Below are positions 59,347 through 64,000 of a stretch of 64,000 nt of DNA, in pieces. Made by a program: the position numbers and the translations under genes. The stretch covers positions 1 to 64,000 of the forward strand of contig CACZHW010000011.1 of the NCBI GenBank assembly GCA_902781095.1, read 5' to 3'. Source of the stretch: an uncultured Eubacteriales bacterium. GTDB taxonomy: Bacteria; Bacillota; Clostridia; Christensenellales; Aristaeellaceae. How positions within the stretch are numbered: the first letter of the stretch is position 1; every line of letters begins with the position of its first letter. The notes under the pieces were generated by a model, which worked only from the letters and a program-made list of their open reading frames with translations, made no database searches and was not told the origin of the DNA.

Positions 59347-60312
59347 ATGAAAAGACGCGTATCTCTCGTCGTCCTGGCCCTGGTAATGGCCGTCTCCGCC
59401 ATGGCGCTCGCCGCGGGTCTGCCCAAGAAGGTCGAGGTTCAGCTGCCCGCGAAGGCCGGCGGCGGCACCGACGTGGCCGGCCGTCAGCTGACCGAGTGGA
59501 TCAACAAGAACGGCGGCACCACGATGACCATCAAGAACAACACCGACGGCAACGGCGTGGTCGCCTACGAGACCATCCGCACCGCCAAGAAGGACGGCAG
59601 CAAGATCCTGTTCTTCCACAGCACCATGATCATCAAGTACGCCACCGGCCAGTATGAGCACAGCCCCGTGGACGAGTTCAAGATCGCGGGCGTCGGCCTG
59701 CCCACCGAAAAGGGCGGCTACGTGCTGGTCGTGCCCACCACCAGCGGCATCGCCACGCTGGATGACTTCATCGCCAAGGCCAAGGAGAGCGAACTGCGCA
59801 TCGGCATCGAGACCGGCGGCTCCTCCCACATCATGAGCGGCATGATGAGCAAGGCGCTGGGCGTCACCCTGCGCTACACCGACGCCGGCTCCGACACCGA
59901 GAAGCTGACCGGTCTGGTCGGCGGCTCCATCGACTGCGCGCTGGTCAACGCGAACCAGGCCCGCCAGTACGTGGAGGCCGAGAAGGTCAACGCGCTGGCC
60001 GTGTTCTCCGCCACTGACGAAGGCGCCCGCAACAGCGTGCTGCCGGACGTTCCCTCCTTCAAGGAGCTGGGCTACGACCTGGTCTTCGGCACCTACTTCT
60101 ACGTGCTGCTGCCCAAGGACGCCAGCGACGAGACCGCGCAGGCGATGCATGACGTCTTCGCCAACGCCGCCGAAGATCCCGAGGTCAAGGAGATCCTCGA
60201 AAAGTCCGGTTTCGGCATGGAGTTTGCGCCTTATGATCAGAATGAAGCCCTCATGCGCGGCCAGCAGGACGCGCTGGTTGCCGCCTGCCAGGAGCTGGGT
60301 CTCGGCAAGTAA
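59347..60312 (+). CDS. tctC: Tripartite tricarboxylate transporter substrate-binding protein (TctC/Bug)
   Basis: The 321-residue secreted receptor has a signal peptide (cut after ALA, MALAAGLPK) with no lipobox. VEVQLPAKAGGGTDVAGRQLTEWI, GSSHIMSGMMSKALGV and DVPSFKELGYDLVFGTYFYVLLP are typical Bug-family blocks. It binds citrate-like or other carboxylates outside the membrane. AGGAGG precedes ATG. A terminator follows it, so it should be made in excess of TctBA. Confidence 0.93.
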   Translation: MKRRVSLVVLALVMAVSAMALAAGLPKKVEVQLPAKAGGGTDVAGRQLTEWINKNGGTTMTIKNNTDGNGVVAYETIRTAKKDGSKILFFHSTMIIKYATGQYEHSPVDEFKIAGVGLPTEKGGYVLVVPTTSGIATLDDFIAKAKESELRIGIETGGSSHIMSGMMSKALGVTLRYTDAGSDTEKLTGLVGGSIDCALVNANQARQYVEAEKVNALAVFSATDEGARNSVLPDVPSFKELGYDLVFGTYFYVLLPKDASDETAQAMHDVFANAAEDPEVKEILEKSGFGMEFAPYDQNEALMRGQQDALVAACQELGLGK

Positions 60313-60349
60313 GCGCCACGGACGGGTACAGGCATTGATCTGATTTGCC

Positions 60350-60390
60350 GCGCCTTGCCCGGTTTTCAATCGGGCAAGGCGCTATTTTTA
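60350..60390 (+). terminator. Intercistronic terminator between tctC and tctB
   Basis: A perfect 12-bp stem GCGCCTTGCCCG/CGGGCAAGGCGC (60350-60361 with 60371-60382) and TATTTTTA tail. No separate promoter for tctBA is evident, so it probably allows partial read-through to set subunit ratio. Confidence 0.85.
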
Positions 60391-60412
60391 TCAAACTTTG
60401 GGGGAATGCGTG

Positions 60413-60883
60413 ATGAAAATCAAGCGCGACCAAGTGACCGGCCTCGTGCTGGTCCTGCTGGGCATTGTACTGATGGCCATGATCAGCCAGTTCAAAAAGC
60501 CCATCACCGCCGAATACCCCGGCCCCAAGCTGATGCCCGGCATCGCCGCCCTCGGCCTCATCATCTGCGGCGCGGGCATCTTCGTCAAGGGATGCCGCCA
60601 GAAGGAAGCGGACGCGATGGTGATCTCCAAAAAGGGCCTCGTGCGCATGCTGATCACCTTCGCGGCGCTGTGGCTCTACATCCTGGGCCTGCAGTTCGTG
60701 GGCTTCCTCATCGCCACGCCCTTCCTGGTCTTCGGCCTGACCTGGTACTTCGGCAAGGCCAGCGGCGTGGAACTGAAGCCCCTTATGGTCGTCGTCTTTT
60801 CCATCGCCGTCACGGCGGTGATCTGGGCGATGTACGTACCGCTGTTCGGCATGGAACTGCCGGTCGGCTCACTGTTCGAGTAA
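60413..60883 (+). CDS. tctB: Tripartite tricarboxylate transporter small membrane subunit (TctB)
   Basis: The 156-residue protein has four membrane helices as expected for TctB: about 7-25, 36-52, 75-100 and 117-140. ATG at 60413 follows GGGGG at 8 bases; an upstream TTG is not needed. It is followed by tctA at 16 bases. Confidence 0.9.
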   Translation: MKIKRDQVTGLVLVLLGIVLMAMISQFKKPITAEYPGPKLMPGIAALGLIICGAGIFVKGCRQKEADAMVISKKGLVRMLITFAALWLYILGLQFVGFLIATPFLVFGLTWYFGKASGVELKPLMVVVFSIAVTAVIWAMYVPLFGMELPVGSLFE

Positions 60884-60899
60884 GGGGGGAGGATTCAGT

Positions 60900-62402
60900 A
60901 TGCTTGCGTATCTGCCTTATATCTTCTCTCAGCTGATCCAGCCGCTGAACCTGCTGCTGATGGTGGCGGGCACGGCGGTCGGCATCGTCTTCGGAGCGAT
61001 CCCCGGCCTGTCCGGCACCATGGCGGTCATGCTGTTCATGCCGCTGACCTACAGCATGGACTCCAGCACGGCCATCATCTTCATGCTCGCCCTGTGGATC
61101 GGCGGCTGCTCCGGCGCGTTCATCGGCTCGGTGCTGCTGGGCATCCCCGGCTCCGCCTCCGCCGTCGCCACCTGCTGGGACGGGCATCCCATGGCCAAGA
61201 AGGGCCAGGCCAGCAAGGCGCTGGCCATCGGCATGACGGCCTCGTTCATCGGCACCTTCTTCAGCGCCATCATCGGCGGCCTGCTGGCGGAAGCCGTGGC
61301 GGACTTCGCCTTCGCCATGGGCCCCTGGGAGTACAGCGCCCTGTGCCTGGTGGCCATGACCATGGTTCTGGCCATCTCCAAGGGCAACATGTTCAAGGGC
61401 CTGGCCTCCACCTGCATCGGCATCACCCTGGCGACCGTGGGCTACAGCCCCGTGGACGCCGAGGCGCGCTTCACCTTCGACAACATGTACCTGCTGGGCG
61501 GTCTGGGCATGATCGTCGTGCTGACCGGTATCTTCGCCGTCAGCCACATCCTGGTCACCTTCGGCAAGGGCTTCGACAGGCCGCCGGAGGTCAGCCGGGA
61601 GGGCCTGCGGGGCTTCGGCCTGACGCTTTCCGACATCAAGTCGGAGCTGACCAACATCGTCCGCTCCTTCCTGATCGGCCTGGGCATCGGCTTTTTGCCC
61701 GGCATGGGCTCCGGCCTCAGCAACCTGGTCGCCTATTCCACCGCCAAAAACGCCTCCAAGCATCCGGAGGAGTACGGCCACGGCGCGGCCGGCGGCATCT
61801 GGGCGCCTGAGGTCGCCAACAACGCGGCCATCGGCGGCGCCATGATCCCCATGGCCGCCCTGGGCATCCCCGGCGACTCCACTACCGCGCTGCTGATCGG
61901 CGCGCTGACCATCCACGGCCTGGAGATGGGCCCCATGGTCTTCAAGAACAGTGGCAACATCGTCTACCTGATGTTCGTCACGGTCGCGGTCGTGGCCGCG
62001 CTGGTGCTGCTGATGCAGGCCGTGTGCAAGCGCTGGTTCCCCTACATCCTCAAGGTCCCCAGCTGGTACATGTACTCCGCGCTGCTGGTCATCTGCCTCG
62101 CCTCCGCGTACGTGGATTCCGGCAACCTGTACAAGTGCGGCATGATGATGGTCTTCGCGGCCGTCGGCATATTGATGACGCTGGGCGATCTGCCGGCCTC
62201 GCCGCTGATTCTGGCCTTCATCCTGACGCCGACGCTGGAGACCAAGACGCTGCAGGCCTTCCAGTCCGTGCCGAAGTGGACGGAGTTCTTCACCCGTCCG
62301 GTCTCCGGCGTGCTGATGGTCATCGCCATCCTGTGCATCTTCTCCCCCATCCTGAAGGCGGTCTATTCGAAGATCCGTCCTTCCAAGGCGGCTGCCAACT
62401 GA
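60900..62402 (+). CDS. tctA: Tripartite tricarboxylate transporter large membrane subunit (TctA)
   Basis: The 500-residue permease has about 11 membrane helices and the family blocks GAIPGLSGTMAVMLFMPLTY (about 36-55), GSVLLGIPGSASAVATCWDGHPMAKKGQASKAL (about 77-109) and the second repeat IPMAALGIPGDSTTALLIGAL. Transport is driven by an ion gradient. GGAGG precedes ATG by 7 bases. It ends the tctCBA operon with a terminator. Confidence 0.95.
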   Translation: MLAYLPYIFSQLIQPLNLLLMVAGTAVGIVFGAIPGLSGTMAVMLFMPLTYSMDSSTAIIFMLALWIGGCSGAFIGSVLLGIPGSASAVATCWDGHPMAKKGQASKALAIGMTASFIGTFFSAIIGGLLAEAVADFAFAMGPWEYSALCLVAMTMVLAISKGNMFKGLASTCIGITLATVGYSPVDAEARFTFDNMYLLGGLGMIVVLTGIFAVSHILVTFGKGFDRPPEVSREGLRGFGLTLSDIKSELTNIVRSFLIGLGIGFLPGMGSGLSNLVAYSTAKNASKHPEEYGHGAAGGIWAPEVANNAAIGGAMIPMAALGIPGDSTTALLIGALTIHGLEMGPMVFKNSGNIVYLMFVTVAVVAALVLLMQAVCKRWFPYILKVPSWYMYSALLVICLASAYVDSGNLYKCGMMMVFAAVGILMTLGDLPASPLILAFILTPTLETKTLQAFQSVPKWTEFFTRPVSGVLMVIAILCIFSPILKAVYSKIRPSKAAAN

Positions 62403-62408
62403 CGAATA

Positions 62409-62441
62409 AGCCGGGACCTTTGCGGTCCCGGCTGCTTTTTA
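62409..62441 (+). terminator. Intrinsic terminator of tctCBA
   Basis: A perfect 10-bp stem AGCCGGGACC/GGTCCCGGCT (62409-62418 with 62424-62433) is followed by GCTTTTTA. Confidence 0.9.
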
Positions 62442-62444
62442 CAT

Positions 62445-63599
62445 TCAGGAGAGCGTATAAGCCTCCTCATGGTCGTACTCCCCGTATTCGCAGCCCACGT
62501 GGGTGGCCTCGATTTCATCCGTCAGGACCAGCTGCCCGTCCTGCCGGTCATACAGCTTTACGGTGCCCCGGCCGTTTCCGCCGTTCCACAGCCGCCTGTG
62601 ATGCCTGCTGCCGTCCGGCGCCTCGTAGTTGATCAGCAGCATGTCCTTCTTGCGGCAGCGCACCTCCGTCTCCATGGCGGCATCGATGTTCTCCTGCCTG
62701 ACGCGCCAGACGGCTTCCTCCCCCTGCTCTTCAAAAGAAAACGCGGTTTTCACCTTCAGGTGGAGCTTTGAAAAATTGAAATCGTATTCCCTGCCCTCGT
62801 AATAGAATACGCCCAGCAGCCGGCGGTCCAGCGGCACGAAGTAGATCTTCGGCCTGCCGCCGCCGATGTCAAAGGCGCTGTTCAAAAGCTGCCGCCCCAT
62901 CTTCTTGCTGTGCAAACAGTTGGAGGACAGCCAGACCCAGGGCGTGGTGAAATCCCGCCCCCAGTTCTTGTCGGCATAGCCATATGACTGATCCTTCGTG
63001 ACCCTGTACCGTCTGCCATTGAACGTGACGGTCCCGCTGTAGGCGCTCTTCATTCCCTCCGCATGCCAGTACATGGCAAAGGCTTCCGCGTCCCGCAGCG
63101 GGCGGCTGGCCCCGTAGCCTACGTTGAAGGCGATCTGCTTGTCAATCGCAAGGTCCCAGCTCATCTCGCCCGCATCGCACATCCATTCCGGATGGGCGTC
63201 GGCCTCCTCCCGGGTGACGGCGACGCTGCCCCTGAGGGCCGTCTCACAGGCCAGGCAGTCCACCGCTTCGATCCGGTACGGCGCGGCGCCGTGCATCGAA
63301 ACGTCCTTCCAGGCGAAAAAGCGGTGCAGCTGGCAGGCGTTATCGCCCCAAGTGCCCGCCTTGACCATCAGATAGGAGGGGCGCCTGCCGGCTGCCCGGT
63401 TCTCCGGGAGCTGCCCCAGGGTCGGGCTGTCCTCTGCCAGCGCCGGGTTGCAGACGAAGAACTCGATGAAGAACGGCTTGTCCTTTCCGGTCTCCTCGTC
63501 CTGCGCGGTAAAGGAATGCCACCACCAGTCGTAGCCGTGGCGGGCAAGCGGGCCGTGCAGCATGCAGGCGTCCCGGGTGATGTCGTGATGATTGAACAT
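62445..63599 (-). CDS. Tocopherol cyclase-like lipocalin-fold protein
   Basis: The 384-residue protein resembles the tocopherol cyclase family (Pfam Tocopherol_cycl), best seen in YADKNWGRDFTTPWVWLSSNCL (about 213-234) and the opening LHGPLARHGYDWWWHSFTAQD. Plant members cyclise prenylquinols; in this organism no tocopherol pathway is visible, so it probably binds or acts on another lipid. No signal peptide. It is convergent with tctA and lies 51 bases after the hydrolase gene at the window end. Confidence 0.7.
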   Translation of the reverse strand: MFNHHDITRDACMLHGPLARHGYDWWWHSFTAQDEETGKDKPFFIEFFVCNPALAEDSPTLGQLPENRAAGRRPSYLMVKAGTWGDNACQLHRFFAWKDVSMHGAAPYRIEAVDCLACETALRGSVAVTREEADAHPEWMCDAGEMSWDLAIDKQIAFNVGYGASRPLRDAEAFAMYWHAEGMKSAYSGTVTFNGRRYRVTKDQSYGYADKNWGRDFTTPWVWLSSNCLHSKKMGRQLLNSAFDIGGGRPKIYFVPLDRRLLGVFYYEGREYDFNFSKLHLKVKTAFSFEEQGEEAVWRVRQENIDAAMETEVRCRKKDMLLINYEAPDGSRHHRRLWNGGNGRGTVKLYDRQDGQLVLTDEIEATHVGCEYGEYDHEEAYTLS

Positions 63600-63650
63600 G
63601 AAATCAGATGCGCTTCCTTTCGTCTTCCAATCCCTTGGTCTTCCGTTCCT

Positions 63651-64000
63651 TCAGCGGCAGAAATCCCTCACCCGCCCGAGAAAGTCGGGTGCTTCCTCGT
63701 AAAGGCCGTGTCCCAGGCCGTCGTACAGGACCAGCCGGCAGTCCGGGATTCTGTCCGCCATCTCTTCGGAGGCCTGCCCCGTCACAATCCTGTCCTCTTT
63801 CCCGCCGATGACCAGCGTGGGACAGGCGATGTCCGAAAGCCGCCCGTAAGCGTCGTGCGTCGCGCAGGATTCGGCCTCGATCACAAACCGGTCAAACGAC
63901 TTCGGTTTCCCGACGCTGCCGTAAAGCCGGTAAGCCGGCCCCATTCTCTTCAGCCGCTTTGGGGAGTAAGACCGCTGTGCCGTATCCAGCAGGATGCCGC
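63651..64000 (-). CDS. Alpha/beta hydrolase, C-terminal part (runs off the window)
   Basis: The reading frame is open to the window edge, so the start is outside; the ATG at 63944 is internal. The visible part has the catalytic acid in CPTLVIGGKEDRIV and histidine in YDGLGHGLYEEAPDF, typical of the C-terminal third of an alpha/beta hydrolase of about 250-280 residues. It precedes the tocopherol-cyclase-like gene on the same strand. Confidence 0.8.
   Translation of the reverse strand, partial: GILLDTAQRSYSPKRLKRMGPAYRLYGSVGKPKSFDRFVIEAESCATHDAYGRLSDIACPTLVIGGKEDRIVTGQASEEMADRIPDCRLVLYDGLGHGLYEEAPDFLGRVRDFCR

Overview
The window is a GC-rich, gene-dense chromosomal segment of an anaerobic Firmicutes-type bacterium, most likely an uncultured gut clostridium. 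The evidence is the yaaQ/holB/yaaT-type cluster (darA-holB-ricT), DivIC, an LtaS-family enzyme, strong AAGGAGG ribosome sites, and sigma-A promoters of the TTGACA-17-TATAAT type. The placement is an inference from gene content; no rRNA gene is present. At least four of the five complete substrate-binding proteins carry ordinary signal peptides ending in A-x-A with no lipobox cysteine, which is unusual for a Gram-positive.

Layout. 0-8.8 kb: suhB; an operon of two HlyD-like adaptors around a lipoprotein; ilvE; an LtaS-like operon divergent from a secreted cysteine-peptidase-like protein, with both promoters sharing one palindrome as -35 element. 8.8-13 kb: a polar amino-acid ABC transporter divergent from argH, with ARG-box-like sites between them. 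13-20.4 kb: a five-gene oligopeptide ABC operon ending in a DUF3899 protein. 20.4-25.3 kb: tldD-pmbA, then a cysteine-codon leader peptide, an attenuator-like RNA and cysK-cysE. 25.3-30.6 kb: a two-component system, a secreted SHOCT-like protein, a TetM/EF-G-like GTPase and two tRNA-Met genes.

30.6-37.7 kb is a mostly housekeeping minus-strand stretch (ppx/gppA, divIC, alpha/beta hydrolase, P1 peptidase, CapA-like, ricT, holB, darA). 37.8-41.3 kb is an AT-richer island with two GT-C-like membrane enzymes. 41.4-47.4 kb has an orphan Fe3+-type binding protein, araM, an interspersed repeat and a TAXI-TRAP transporter. 47.5-58.2 kb is an accessory redox region (GPx, MBL-rubredoxin fusion, two flavodoxins, aldo/keto reductase, CoA-transferase, cyclophilin-like and hydrolase genes). 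It contains six truncated gene remnants, several joined end to end as deletion chimeras. 58.3-64 kb: a LysR regulator, the tctCBA tricarboxylate transporter, a tocopherol-cyclase-like protein and a cut-off hydrolase.

The most interesting element is the cysteine leader at 23.17-23.49 kb. A strong promoter and ribosome site precede a 26-codon ORF with six cysteine codons, five of them within six consecutive codons. The transcript can fold into a Cys-region hairpin, an alternative antiterminator pairing, or a strong intrinsic terminator. This is the layout of classical ribosome-mediated attenuation, placed in front of cysteine synthesis genes. No T-box or SAM-riboswitch sequence was seen there.
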